Shown here one piece after another: positions 27,739-36,587 of a stretch of DNA of 64,000 nucleotides. Position numbers and translations under genes: made by a program. The notes beneath the pieces were generated by a model. That model had not been told where the DNA came from, ran no database searches, and worked only from the letters and a program-made list of their open reading frames with translations. Origin of the DNA: Microbacteriaceae bacterium (GTDB lineage: Bacteria; Actinomycetota; Actinomycetes; Actinomycetales; Microbacteriaceae); contig JAODME010000003.1 in assembly GCA_025465095.1 (NCBI GenBank), positions 54,167 through 118,166 on the forward strand, written 5' to 3'. The first letter of the stretch is position 1, and every line of letters starts with the position of its first letter.

Positions 27739-28749
27739 CTAGCCACCGTTGCCGCTGCGCGAAGTTGTCTGCCGCACCCGCTCCACGACTTCGTCGGGCG
27801 TCAGGAAACGCCGGCCCCCTTCGACCTCGTGCACCATCCTCACGAGGACCGCGTTGATCGTAGCTTGGCCGCCGGCCGCCGCGGCTGCCTCGACGACGGC
27901 GCCACTCAGGTGATCGATCTCGGTCGGTTGCCCGCGACGGATGCTCTGCAGCGTCGAGCCAGGGTTGGGGGTCGGCCCCATTCTGCGGGCCATCGCGAGG
28001 GGGAGCAGCCCCGCAAACGCGGCCGGCGCGTGATGGAAGAGCAGCAGCATCCGGTGCGACATGCCCTGAAGCGGGGCGAAGCGCACACCGGAATCGAGCC
28101 CGACGCGAACTGTTTCGCGCATGCTCTCGGCCATGATCCGCCTGAGGCCACGATGGCTGATGACTTCCTGCGCACTGAGCCCGGTGATCGCCGGAAGCGC
28201 ATTGATCTGATTCACGACGAGCTTCGTCCACTGTGCGCCGACGAAGTCCGCGGTCACGCTGACGGGCAGGACGGCGCGGAGGACGTCGGCCACCGAGGCG
28301 GATCGGGTTGTGCTCCCGTCAAGGTAGAGGCGACCGGTCGCGGTCACCACGATCTCCCCCGGTGCGAGGTAGGACGCGGCGAACAGGGCGAGAGCGCCGA
28401 TTACCTCGGATCCGGGCAGTGCGGCGCGTCCGGTGGCAACCGAGCCGAGCCCGTTCTGCACGATCACGACCGGGACCCCGTCGAGGAGGCGCGCGGCCGT
28501 CCGCATCGCGGCCTCGGCGTCCTGCGCCTTTGTCGCTACGATCGCCAGGTCGGGGGTGCGTTGCAGCTCGGAGGAGGCTTCGATGAGAGCCGTGTGATCG
28601 CCCCAGGCGCCCGCGAGATGGATACCGCGCCGCAGGATCTCGTCGAGGTGGGCTCCACGAGCGACGACCTCGACGTCATGCCCGCCGCAGGACAGCAGCG
28701 CCGCGAGGGTTCCGCCGACGGCTCCCGCCCCGATCACCGCCACCCTCAT
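27739..28749 (-). CDS. panE: 2-dehydropantoate 2-reductase family protein
   Basis: NADPH-dependent ketopantoate reductase of the pantothenate pathway, by family. The 336-residue product opens with GAGAVGGTLAALL, a Rossmann loop. The substrate lysine is in the AQWTKLVVNQINALPAITG block, followed by the all-helical C-terminal ApbA domain. Paralogues of this family act on other 2-oxoacids, so the substrate is not certain. The ATG is exactly six bases after a TAGGAT -10 box, suggesting a leaderless message shared with mutY. Confidence 0.85.
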   Translation of the reverse strand: MRVAVIGAGAVGGTLAALLSCGGHDVEVVARGAHLDEILRRGIHLAGAWGDHTALIEASSELQRTPDLAIVATKAQDAEAAMRTAARLLDGVPVVIVQNGLGSVATGRAALPGSEVIGALALFAASYLAPGEIVVTATGRLYLDGSTTRSASVADVLRAVLPVSVTADFVGAQWTKLVVNQINALPAITGLSAQEVISHRGLRRIMAESMRETVRVGLDSGVRFAPLQGMSHRMLLLFHHAPAAFAGLLPLAMARRMGPTPNPGSTLQSIRRGQPTEIDHLSGAVVEAAAAAGGQATINAVLVRMVHEVEGGRRFLTPDEVVERVRQTTSRSGNGG

Positions 28750-28755
28750 ACCGAA

Positions 28756-28761
28756 ATCCTA
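28756..28761 (-). promoter_or_regulatory. -10 box (TAGGAT) for leaderless panE-mutY
   Basis: On the minus strand TAGGAT ends six bases before the panE ATG at 28749. No ribosome binding site is visible. Confidence 0.55.
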
Positions 28762-28881
28762 TGCGCGACGCGGGCGCAATCGGTGTCGCGTCGCGAGAGG
28801 GCGTCTGTGATCTCGTAGCCTTGGCCTTGTGAACTGTTCCCTCCCGATCGGCAGCCGACTCCCGCACCCAGGCGGAGCGTC

Positions 28882-29796
28882 GTGACGGGCGCGAGCGGCA
28901 TCCTGCTCGTCGACAAGCCTGCCGGCATCACGAGCCACGACGCGGTCTCACGCACACGTCGGCTCGCCGGAACCCGCAAGGTCGGTCATGCGGGAACCCT
29001 CGATCCGATGGCCACGGGGCTCCTCGTGCTCGGAATCAACAGCTCGACGAGGTTACTCACCTTCGTCGTCGGCCTCGACAAGGAGTATTACGCGACGATC
29101 CGGTTGGGGTCGTCGACGACTACCGACGACCGTGAAGGCACGGAGGTCGGGCATGCGCCACCGGGCGCCGCGCACCGAATCGACAGCGCCGACCTGCGGA
29201 GCAGGATCACCGAACTCACCGGCGTGATCGAGCAGATTCCGAGCACGGTGAGTGCGATCAAGGTTGGCGGCAAACGCGCCTACGCGCTCGCGCGGGCAGG
29301 GGAGTCCGTCGAGCTGAAGCCCAGGTCCGTCACCGTCTCCTCCTTCGAGCTCCTGGATGAGCGGCGCACGGCCGGCCCGGGTGGTGACTATCTCGATCTC
29401 GACGTGCGGATCGAATGCTCCTCCGGCACCTACATCCGTGCCATCGCCCGTGACCTCGGCGCGGTCCTCGGGGTCGGCGGGCACCTGACCGCCCTGAGGC
29501 GCACCCGCATCGGACCCTTCCGGGTGGCGGATGCCGCCGTCCTCGAGTCGATGGATGTCGGCGCGCATCTGCGCGCTCCCGCGGACATCGCCTCTGTCCT
29601 GTTCCCCACTCTCGCCCTCGACGGCGCGCAGACCACCGACCTGACGCACGGGAAGCGCATCCGCGCCGACGGTCTCGACGACGGCGGCCCGGTCGCGGCG
29701 ATCGCTCCGAACGGTCGCCTCGTCGGGCTGCTGACCGTCAATGCGGGCACGGCGAAGCCGCTCGTGAACTTCCCCACCGATGAGGTCGGGACATGA
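28882..29796 (+). CDS. truB: tRNA pseudouridine-55 synthase
   Basis: Makes pseudouridine 55 in the T-arm of tRNAs. In the 304-residue product the family start GILLVDKPAGITSHDAV is at 7-22, the nucleophile Asp41 is in HAGTLDPMATG, and the YYATIRLG and SGTYIRAIARDLG blocks follow. A PUA-like C-terminal domain covers roughly the last 70 residues. GTG start. The ATG of the next gene overlaps its stop by four bases. The usual nearby partner ribF is present further downstream. Confidence 0.95.
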   Translation: MTGASGILLVDKPAGITSHDAVSRTRRLAGTRKVGHAGTLDPMATGLLVLGINSSTRLLTFVVGLDKEYYATIRLGSSTTTDDREGTEVGHAPPGAAHRIDSADLRSRITELTGVIEQIPSTVSAIKVGGKRAYALARAGESVELKPRSVTVSSFELLDERRTAGPGGDYLDLDVRIECSSGTYIRAIARDLGAVLGVGGHLTALRRTRIGPFRVADAAVLESMDVGAHLRAPADIASVLFPTLALDGAQTTDLTHGKRIRADGLDDGGPVAAIAPNGRLVGLLTVNAGTAKPLVNFPTDEVGT

Positions 29797-30161
29797 TCGA
29801 ATGGTTCACGTGGCTGCAAATCGCCGTCGCGACTGCGGCCGGGCTCCTCTGCCTCACCCTCGGACTCGCAGGCAGGGCGCCCGCCGACCTGACGCTCGGC
29901 GCGACACTGCTCGTGGAGGTGCTGCTGATCGGGCAGCTCCTCGTGTCGCTGTTTGCGCCGGCAACGGGCAACGTCCCGACGGGCAGTGTGCTCGAGTATT
30001 ACGTCTATCTCGTCTCGGCGATCATTCTGCCGCCGGCGGCCGCCTTCTGGGCCCTGGTCGAGAGGAACCGTTGGAGCACGGTCGTCCTAGGGGTCACCGA
30101 CCTCTCTATCGCTGTGATGCTCTACCGCATGAACGAGATCTGGTTCGTGCAGCTTGCCTGA
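29793..30161 (+). CDS. small membrane protein of unknown function
   Basis: A 122-residue protein with four predicted membrane spans: about 6-28, 35-57, 70-90 and 95-112. I do not recognise a named domain. The arrangement resembles a conserved actinobacterial membrane family found between truB and ribF. It overlaps truB by four bases, so it is translationally coupled to it. There are no cysteines or obvious catalytic residues. The C-terminus MNEIWFVQLA is probably cytoplasmic or at the interface. Confidence 0.7.
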   Translation: MIEWFTWLQIAVATAAGLLCLTLGLAGRAPADLTLGATLLVEVLLIGQLLVSLFAPATGNVPTGSVLEYYVYLVSAIILPPAAAFWALVERNRWSTVVLGVTDLSIAVMLYRMNEIWFVQLA

Positions 30162-30198
30162 CCACGTCTCGGCGGCGACCGACTGCCGTCCTGTGGCC

Positions 30199-30204
30199 TA
30201 ATCT
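30199..30204 (+). promoter_or_regulatory. -10-like box (TAATCT) ahead of the second membrane protein
   Basis: TAATCT ends seven bases before the ATG at 30212, close to the leaderless spacing seen elsewhere here. It suggests an internal promoter in the truB-ribF run. Confidence 0.35.
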
Positions 30205-30211
30205 TGAACCG

Positions 30212-30655
30212 ATGGTTCAGACGACTTCCCCGCGCTCGCTCGGCATCGGTCGGGTGCTCGTCGTCGTCTACGGCATCCTCGCACTCGCGGCGACTGGCCG
30301 CTCCGTGCTCCAGATCCTCACCAAGTTCGACACCGCCCCGCTCGCCTACCTCCTGTCGGCGCTCTCGGCCGTCGTCTACATCCTCGCGACCGCCGCCCTC
30401 GTGGCGAGAGGCCGGCGGTGGTATGTCGTGGCCTGGGTCACGATCGGTTTCGAACTGCTCGGGGTGATCATCGTCGGCACCCTCAGCGCCGTAGACCCGA
30501 TGCTGTTCCCGGCCGACACGGTGTGGTCCGGGTACGGATTCGGATACCTGTTCGTTCCGCTGGTCCTGCCGGTGCTCGGAATGCTGTGGCTTCACCGCAG
30601 GCGACCCTCACGGCCGGCCAGCGTCGAGACCGGCGCAGCAGGCGCACGCACCTAG
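30212..30655 (+). CDS. four-span membrane protein of unknown function
   Basis: A 147-residue integral membrane protein. Hydrophobic segments lie at about 12-30, 45-66, 70-95 and 108-132, and a basic C-terminal tail ends in GAAGART. No motif points to an activity. The frame is open further upstream, but the ATG at 30212 is the first sensible start after the previous gene. The stop codon is directly followed by the ribF ATG, so it is likely co-transcribed with ribF. Confidence 0.7.
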   Translation: MVQTTSPRSLGIGRVLVVVYGILALAATGRSVLQILTKFDTAPLAYLLSALSAVVYILATAALVARGRRWYVVAWVTIGFELLGVIIVGTLSAVDPMLFPADTVWSGYGFGYLFVPLVLPVLGMLWLHRRRPSRPASVETGAAGART

Positions 30656-31597
30656 ATGATGCAGTTCTACGACTCCCTCGACCGGGTACCCGCGGACTTC
30701 GGGCCGAGCGCGGTCACCTTCGGCAAGTTTGATGGCGTGCACACCGGTCACCGTCGGGTGATCGAGTCGCTGCGTTCGGTCGCCCGCGTGCGTGGCCTCA
30801 CGTCGACGGTGCTCACCTTCGACCGCAACCCGCTGAGCCTGCTCGACCCGGACCGCTGCCCGGAGAACATCGTCACCAACCGGCAGAAGCGGGAGTTGGT
30901 CGAAGCGGCGGGGGTGGATGCCATGGTGCAGCTGCCGTTCGACCGCACCTTCAGCGCCTTGTCAGCGAACGACTTCGTGGCGCGAGTGCTCGCGGGGGTG
31001 CTGCGGGCGCGTGTCGTGCTCGTCGGACCGGACACCCGATTCGGGTCGGGCGGAACGGGTGGATTCGCTCAGCTCACCGAGCTGGGACGGAAGCTCGGGT
31101 TCGAGGTGCCTCACCTGGACCTCCACCGAGACGGTGACCTTCCGGTTTCCTCGACCCGGATCCGGCAACTGCTCGCCGAGGGGAGCGTCGCCGAAGCCGC
31201 TCGGCTGCTCGGACGTCGACCCGCCGTACGCTCGATCGTCGTACGGGGCCAGCAGCGAGGGCGTACGCTCGGATACCCAACGGCGAATCTCTCGCCGGAC
31301 CTCGAAGGATTCATCCCGGCCGACGGCGTCTACGCAGGACTGCTGAAGGTGGACGGTCGGTCCCTGCCCGCCGCCATCTCGATCGGTAACAATCCCACCT
31401 TTCAGGGCGTGCCCGAGAAGCAGGTGGAGGCGCACGTGCTCGATCAGGAGATCGATCTGTACGACCGGATTGTTGAGGTCGAGTTCGTCGACTACATCCG
31501 AGGCATGGAGAAGTTCGACTCGCTCGCCGAGCTCATCGCCCAGATGGGCAGGGATACGGCGCAAGCCAGGGAGATCCTCAACCGAGTCATCGCCTGA
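30656..31597 (+). CDS. ribF: bifunctional riboflavin kinase / FAD synthetase
   Basis: Makes FMN and then FAD from riboflavin. In the 313-residue product the N-terminal FAD synthetase half shows the nucleotidyltransferase motif GKFDGVHTGHRRVI, then GPDTRFGSGGTG and SSTRIRQLLAEG. The C-terminal kinase half has RGQQRGRTLGYPTANLS and ISIGNNPTFQG. Two ATGs lie in tandem at 30656 and 30659. It begins right after the preceding stop. Confidence 0.95.
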   Translation: MMQFYDSLDRVPADFGPSAVTFGKFDGVHTGHRRVIESLRSVARVRGLTSTVLTFDRNPLSLLDPDRCPENIVTNRQKRELVEAAGVDAMVQLPFDRTFSALSANDFVARVLAGVLRARVVLVGPDTRFGSGGTGGFAQLTELGRKLGFEVPHLDLHRDGDLPVSSTRIRQLLAEGSVAEAARLLGRRPAVRSIVVRGQQRGRTLGYPTANLSPDLEGFIPADGVYAGLLKVDGRSLPAAISIGNNPTFQGVPEKQVEAHVLDQEIDLYDRIVEVEFVDYIRGMEKFDSLAELIAQMGRDTAQAREILNRVIA

Positions 31598-31604
31598 AGC
31601 CGGC

Positions 31605-32084
31605 CTACTGGTCGAAGGTGTTGACCATCGCGTGGGCGGCGCGGTCCAGGTACGCCCACAGGGTTGCGTCGTCGAGCGGCGACAACTCGAGCTTGTCGAC
31701 GGCGGCTCGCATGTGCAGCAGCCAACGGTCCCTTGCCTCGGGATTCACCTTGAATGGCAGGTGCCGCATGCGCAGCCGCGGGTGGCCTCGCTGCTGGCTG
31801 TAGGTGCCGGGCCCTCCCCAATACTGCTCGAGGAATCCGGTGAGTCTCTGAATCGCCCCCTCGAGGTCGTCCTCCGGATACATCGGCCGCAGCACGGGAT
31901 CCGATGCGACGCCGACGTAGAAGGCGCGCACGAGCTTTTCGAAGGTCGGGCGTCCGCCGACCTGCCGGTAGAAGTCGCCCTGTGCGGATTCACCGCCCTG
32001 CCCGAGTCTGATTGTGACGGGCTGTGCTCCCGGGCCTTTGTCGGGTGCAGGGGGAGTGGCCGCGGGGGGAGTCGTCGGGATCAT
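31605..32084 (-). CDS. glbO: group II truncated haemoglobin (TrHbO-like)
   Basis: Haem protein of about 159 residues, with a Pro-rich 35-residue lead before the 2-on-2 globin fold. Family features are FYRQVGGRPTFEKLVRAFY, the RGHPRLRMRHLPF segment carrying the proximal histidine, and the tryptophan in DRWLLHMR. Proteins of this class bind oxygen or help detoxify NO and peroxides. The frame is open upstream, but MIPTTPP overlaps the mscS stop (ATGA) and is adopted as the start. The ribF stop is 8 bp away, convergent. Confidence 0.88.
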   Translation of the reverse strand: MIPTTPPAATPPAPDKGPGAQPVTIRLGQGGESAQGDFYRQVGGRPTFEKLVRAFYVGVASDPVLRPMYPEDDLEGAIQRLTGFLEQYWGGPGTYSQQRGHPRLRMRHLPFKVNPEARDRWLLHMRAAVDKLELSPLDDATLWAYLDRAAHAMVNTFDQ

Positions 32085-33073
32085 CGCTTCTCCGCCGTCG
32101 TCGGTTCCTGGACGCGCCCGGAGCGGGCACCGTTGTCTAGCACGACCCGGTTCAGTGCCGGCAGATTCACGCCGCTGTCGTCGAGCGCTTGCTTGAGCTG
32201 CAGACGCAACTCCCTCGCGACGTCCCACTGGTCAGCCGTGCGCGTCTTCATCACGAGTCGGATGACGAGCGCCTCGGCCGAGATCGACTCGAGTCCCCAG
32301 ATCTCCGGCTTTTCGAGCACCTTTCGCCGCCACTGTGGACTGTTGGCCATCGCCTTGGCCGTCGCGAGCATCGTCTCCTGCACCGCCGCGACATCCGAAT
32401 GATAGGGGGCAGGCAGGTCGATGATGACGCGCGCCCAGCCCTGCGACTTGTTGCCCACCCTCAGAATTTCCCCGTTGCGCACGAACCAAAGCGTGCCGTC
32501 CACGTCGCGGATCTGGGTGACCCGGATTCCGACCGCCTCGACCACTCCGGTCGCCTCACCGACGTCGACGACGTCCCCGACGCCCAGCTGATCTTCGGCG
32601 ACCATGAACAGTCCGTTCAAAACGTCTTTGACGATGTTCTGTGCGCCGAAACCGAGGCCGGCGCCGAGCGCGGCCGTGATGAGCGCGAACGAGCCGATGA
32701 TGTTGGCGTCGATGGCCGTCACGACCAGCAGCAGGGCGACAATTACGATCACGACGCTCACGACGTTGTTGAGCACCGAGCCGAGGGTCCTCGTGCGCTG
32801 AACGACCCGGACGGCCGCGAGGGGTGAGGCGACGATCGATTGGGTGTCCTCGACATTCTGCCGCTTCTTCACTCCGGAGACGACGCGGTTCACGACGCGG
32901 CGGATGACGAAGTGCAGCAGAATGCGCAGCAGAACGGCCATGGCGATGATGCCGAGCACATTGAAGAGCACCTCGAAGCGCAGAAAGAATTCAGCGAATG
33001 ATGCCCAGAAAGCGGTCCAGTCGAACGTCGGAGCAGGGGTGGGAGGTCCGGGGGCAGGTGCGAGCGGTGTCAT
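32081..33073 (-). CDS. MscS-type small-conductance mechanosensitive channel
   Basis: Membrane channel of 330 residues that releases solutes on osmotic downshock. After a Pro-rich N-terminus there are three spans, at about 34-60, 98-122 and 128-160. The third contains the Ala/Gly-rich pore helix ALITAALGAGLGFGAQNIVKD. The cytoplasmic beta domain has FMVAEDQLGVGDVVDVGEATGVVEAVGIR split over about 170-200. It is translationally coupled to the globin gene downstream. An extension of the C-terminus beyond the usual alpha-beta domain is short. Confidence 0.9.
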   Translation of the reverse strand: MTPLAPAPGPPTPAPTFDWTAFWASFAEFFLRFEVLFNVLGIIAMAVLLRILLHFVIRRVVNRVVSGVKKRQNVEDTQSIVASPLAAVRVVQRTRTLGSVLNNVVSVVIVIVALLLVVTAIDANIIGSFALITAALGAGLGFGAQNIVKDVLNGLFMVAEDQLGVGDVVDVGEATGVVEAVGIRVTQIRDVDGTLWFVRNGEILRVGNKSQGWARVIIDLPAPYHSDVAAVQETMLATAKAMANSPQWRRKVLEKPEIWGLESISAEALVIRLVMKTRTADQWDVARELRLQLKQALDDSGVNLPALNRVVLDNGARSGRVQEPTTAEKR

Positions 33074-33118
33074 GTCCCATCAAGTGTATTCGCGCTCGTC
33101 TCAACGACCGCTGACCGC

Positions 33119-35665
33119 TCAAACGGCGTCCTTCGCCTGCACCATGAGTGCACGTTCGACGCCGGCGAGGTTCTCGGTCACGAGTCGCCGTAGCGCCGGC
33201 ACGTCGGGGTTCGCCTCAAGCCACGCCTTCGTGGCGTCCCGCAGTTCGGCGTTAGCGAGCGTTGTCGGATACAGGTTAACGACGAGGGTTTCGGCGATCG
33301 AATGGCTCCGCGTCTTCCAAAGTGTGGCGATGGAGTCGAAGTACCTCTTCACCACGGGCGCGAGCACATCCGGGTCATTCGTGTGCTGGAAGCCCACCGT
33401 CGTCTGTCGCACGATCGCATTCGGTAAGGACGAACTGTCGACCAGGGACGAGAACGCTGCGAGCTTGCCCTCCGCCGTCGGAATCGTTGCTACGGCGCGC
33501 GCGGCGGCCTGCTGTCCGTTCGCGGTGTTGTCCTTCTCGAGAGCGGCCTCAATCTCCTCACGACCTGCCGCGCCGTTGAGCACGAGCCCCTCGAGCAGCT
33601 CCCAGCCGAGGTCGGTGTCGATCTCGAGCCCTTCGAGCGGAGTGGTGCCGTCGAGAAGGCCCTGGAGTGCGGCGACGTGCGCCGGGGTGCTCGCGATTCC
33701 CGCGAAGAACTTGACGAACTGGAACTGCGAATCCGATCCGGCCGGCGCCGCGGCGGCGAGCGTCCAGAGCCGGTCGCCGACCTCGCGGATCGTCGTTTCC
33801 CGGGTGGCCGGATCGACGTAGATCCGAGCGACCGTCATGAGTTGCGTGAGGGTTGTGCGGATGGTCGTCGACTCGGTCTCGGTCGCGATGTTACCGAGGA
33901 CGAGGCGCACATAGTCTCTCGCCGGCGTCTCGCCGTCACGCGTTGAATCCCAGACGGAGCCCCAGACGATTGAGCGGGCCAGGGGGTTCTCGATACCGGA
34001 GAGATGCTCCAACGCGGTCGCGAGCGACCTGTCGTCGAGGCGAACCTTCGCGTAGGCGAGGTCGTCGTCATTGATGAGCACGAGGTCCGGCCGCGGCCTA
34101 CCGACCAACCCGGGCACTTCGGTGCGTTCACCGTCGACGTCGATCTCGATGCGGTCGTCGCGCACCAGCTTGCCCTTGACGAGATCGTAGAAGCCGATGG
34201 CAAGGCGGTGAGGCCGGATGGTCGGATGGTCGGAGGGGGCCGTCTGGATGACGGCGAGCGAAGTGATGGTGCCGGAAGCATCCGATTCGATCTCCGGCCT
34301 GAGCGTGTTGACGCCGGCGGTCTCCAGCCACAGCTTCGACCATTCGCCGAGCTCGCGCCCGCTTGTGGTCTCGAGTTCCGCGAGCAGGTCGCCGAGTTCG
34401 GTGTTGCCATACTCGTACTTTTTGAAGTACGCGGCGACACCCGCAAAGAAGGCGTCGATGCCGACCCACGCTACGAGTTGCTTGAGTACCGAGCCACCCT
34501 TCGCGTAGGTGATGCCGTCGAAGTTCACCTGCACGTCTTCCAGGTCGTTGATCGTCGCGACGACCGGATGAGTGGACGGCAGCTGGTCCTGCCGGTACGC
34601 CCAGCTTTTCTCCATCGCCTGGAACGTCGTCCACGCCTCGCTCCACTCGGTCGCCTCAGCGGTGGCGATCGTCGACGCCCATTCGGCGAACGACTCGTTG
34701 AGCCACAGGTCGTTCCACCACTTCATCGTGACGAGGTCGCCGAACCACATGTGTGCGAGCTCGTGCAGGATCGTGACGACCCGGCGTTCCTTGATCGCAT
34801 CGGTCACCTTTCCTCGGAACACGTACGACTCCGTGAAGGTCACCGCGCCGGCGTTCTCCATCGCGCCGGCGTTGAATTCGGGCACGAACAATTGGTCGTA
34901 CTTCTCGAACGGGTAGGCGTAGTCGAACCGGTCCTCGAAGTAGCCGAAGCCCTGGCGGGTTTTCTCGAAGATGTAGTCGGCGTCGAGATACTGGTTGAGC
35001 GACTGGCGGGCGAAGATCCCGAGTGGGATTGCCCTTCCGTCGCGGCTCGTCAGGGTGCTACGGGTCACGGCGTAGGGCCCGGCGACGAGCGCGGTGACAT
35101 AGCTCGAGAGCACCGGTGTCGGCGCGAACCGCCAAGTGGCCGCGCTCGTGCCCGCCACCGGTTCCGGGATGGGAGTCGGAGAGTTGCTCACGACCTCCCA
35201 GGCCGCCGGCGCCGTGACGTTGAAGGTGAAGGTCGCCTTGAGGTCGGGCTGCTCGAATACCGCGAATACCCGGCGGGCGTCCGGCACCTCGAACTGCGTG
35301 TACAGGTACACCTCGGAGTCGACGGGGTCCACAAAACGGTGCAGACCCTCCCCGGTGTTCGTGAACTCGGCGTCTGCGACGACGGTGAGTGTGTTCTCCG
35401 TCTCCAGACCGTCGAGCTGAATACGCACGTTGTCGCTCACGGCGGCAGGGTCCAGCTCGCGGCCGTTCAGCGTGACGGAGTGCACGATCCGGGTGAGGGC
35501 GTCGATGAACGTCGAGGATCCTGCCTCAGCGGAGAACGTGACCACGGTGGTGCTGCGGAACGTCTCAACGTCTGTCGTGACATCGAGTGTCACGTCGTAG
35601 TTGTGGACCGAGACCAGCGCCTTCCGTTCCTGGGCTTCGACTCTGGTGAGGTTCTCTCCTGGCAC
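33119..35665 (-). CDS. pepN: aminopeptidase N (M1 family)
   Basis: Cytoplasmic zinc aminopeptidase of 848 residues. The exopeptidase motif GAMENAGAVTF is near 260-270, and the zinc motif starts at His301 in HELAHMWFGD, with the third ligand Glu in NESFAEW about 20 residues on. The C-terminal ERAP1-like helical half is complete. The frame opens 11 codons further upstream, but AAGGAG six bases before the GTG at 35665 decides the start at VPGENLTRVEAQ. Confidence 0.95.
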   Translation of the reverse strand: MPGENLTRVEAQERKALVSVHNYDVTLDVTTDVETFRSTTVVTFSAEAGSSTFIDALTRIVHSVTLNGRELDPAAVSDNVRIQLDGLETENTLTVVADAEFTNTGEGLHRFVDPVDSEVYLYTQFEVPDARRVFAVFEQPDLKATFTFNVTAPAAWEVVSNSPTPIPEPVAGTSAATWRFAPTPVLSSYVTALVAGPYAVTRSTLTSRDGRAIPLGIFARQSLNQYLDADYIFEKTRQGFGYFEDRFDYAYPFEKYDQLFVPEFNAGAMENAGAVTFTESYVFRGKVTDAIKERRVVTILHELAHMWFGDLVTMKWWNDLWLNESFAEWASTIATAEATEWSEAWTTFQAMEKSWAYRQDQLPSTHPVVATINDLEDVQVNFDGITYAKGGSVLKQLVAWVGIDAFFAGVAAYFKKYEYGNTELGDLLAELETTSGRELGEWSKLWLETAGVNTLRPEIESDASGTITSLAVIQTAPSDHPTIRPHRLAIGFYDLVKGKLVRDDRIEIDVDGERTEVPGLVGRPRPDLVLINDDDLAYAKVRLDDRSLATALEHLSGIENPLARSIVWGSVWDSTRDGETPARDYVRLVLGNIATETESTTIRTTLTQLMTVARIYVDPATRETTIREVGDRLWTLAAAAPAGSDSQFQFVKFFAGIASTPAHVAALQGLLDGTTPLEGLEIDTDLGWELLEGLVLNGAAGREEIEAALEKDNTANGQQAAARAVATIPTAEGKLAAFSSLVDSSSLPNAIVRQTTVGFQHTNDPDVLAPVVKRYFDSIATLWKTRSHSIAETLVVNLYPTTLANAELRDATKAWLEANPDVPALRRLVTENLAGVERALMVQAKDAV

Positions 35666-35737
35666 GGTGCTCTCCTTGCTGCGGACGGACCAGACCACCC
35701 TATCCGTCGGGGCCTACCCGGCCGTGAGAGGTGAGGC

Positions 35738-36427
35738 TCAGCTGCGCGAGAGCTCCACTTCCCTCGCCTGTGACTGCTCGGCCGCAGCCAGGAGCATCAC
35801 GCAGTCCGCTATCACGGTGCGCAGGAGCCGTTCGAGTCGCTCGTCGGCGTCGGGAATGCATGCCTCGCCGATTCCCGCGAGGGCCACGTTCACGATCGCG
35901 TCATACAGGGGAGCGAATGACTTCGGCGGACGAGGCCGGATGATGTCGAGTTGCTGCAGTGCCCACTTCTCGGCGAGCGGCGCCTGGTCCAGTGCGGCCC
36001 GAGCGGTCGCACGCACTCCAGCCGCGTCATCCGCATCGATGTCGCTCGAGCGTGAGCTGCACCGGATGAGCCCCACCGCGAGAGCACGCTGGCGGCCCTC
36101 GCTCGCCACCGGGAGAGCGGAGGACGCCGCTGCGACTGCGACCGCGAGGTCGACGCGCTCGTCGTCGCCGACGAGACCGATCACCGAAGGAATCAGGGGG
36201 CTCAATCGCGAGCGGTGCGCGTCGGTCGTCCAGTCATTGACGAGGCGGGCGAGCGAGGCGACGGCAGGATGGGTGCAGGGCGGATGATCGCTCCACCGTT
36301 CACCGGCGAGGTGCGACGCGTACTCCATGAAGCACGCTCCCCTGCGGGCGTTCCGGTGCTTCCCTCGGGAGAGCACCGGCATCAGGTCGACAGGCGCGAA
36401 ACCGTCACGAGCAGTGTGTGCTGGCAT
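35738..36427 (-). CDS. conserved protein of unknown function
   Basis: A 229-residue soluble protein. The N-terminal block HRNARRGACFMEYASHLAGE followed by WSDHPPCTHP (residues about 20-55) looks like a conserved actinobacterial signature with two cysteines and several histidines, but I cannot name a function. The rest is Ala-rich and helical. The start is set by GGAGG six bases before the ATG at 36427. It lies downstream of nothing on its strand and is divergent from the DsbA-like gene, with a 160-bp shared region. Confidence 0.75.
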   Translation of the reverse strand: MPAHTARDGFAPVDLMPVLSRGKHRNARRGACFMEYASHLAGERWSDHPPCTHPAVASLARLVNDWTTDAHRSRLSPLIPSVIGLVGDDERVDLAVAVAAASSALPVASEGRQRALAVGLIRCSSRSSDIDADDAAGVRATARAALDQAPLAEKWALQQLDIIRPRPPKSFAPLYDAIVNVALAGIGEACIPDADERLERLLRTVIADCVMLLAAAEQSQAREVELSRS

Positions 36428-36575
36428 GAAACACCTCCACGAGGAACTGGTGTTCCAAGTCTGCGCCTGCAATGTCGAGGAAGCCAGCCCCAATTGCCCG
36501 GTTCGGGTGACTGCCGTCCGTGAACTGGCCGCCCTCGTGAACCGGCGGCCGCGCAGGAACCGCAGGCGACGCGCC

Positions 36576-36581
36576 TAGGCT
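36576..36581 (+). promoter_or_regulatory. -10 box (TAGGCT) for the leaderless DsbA-like gene
   Basis: TAGGCT ends six bases before the ATG at 36588, with no ribosome binding site in between. Confidence 0.5.
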
Positions 36582-36587
36582 CAACCC

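Noticed and set aside
26824..28818. 664-codon plus-strand frame
   Set aside because: It is antisense to mutY and panE, which have complete catalytic motifs; the product is Arg/His/Gly-rich without any domain.
36426..36578. 50-codon plus-strand frame starting inside the divergent region before the DsbA-like gene
   Set aside because: Its ATG is the exact complement of the start of the minus-strand gene, there is no ribosome binding site and the Arg-rich end is typical of a shadow frame.
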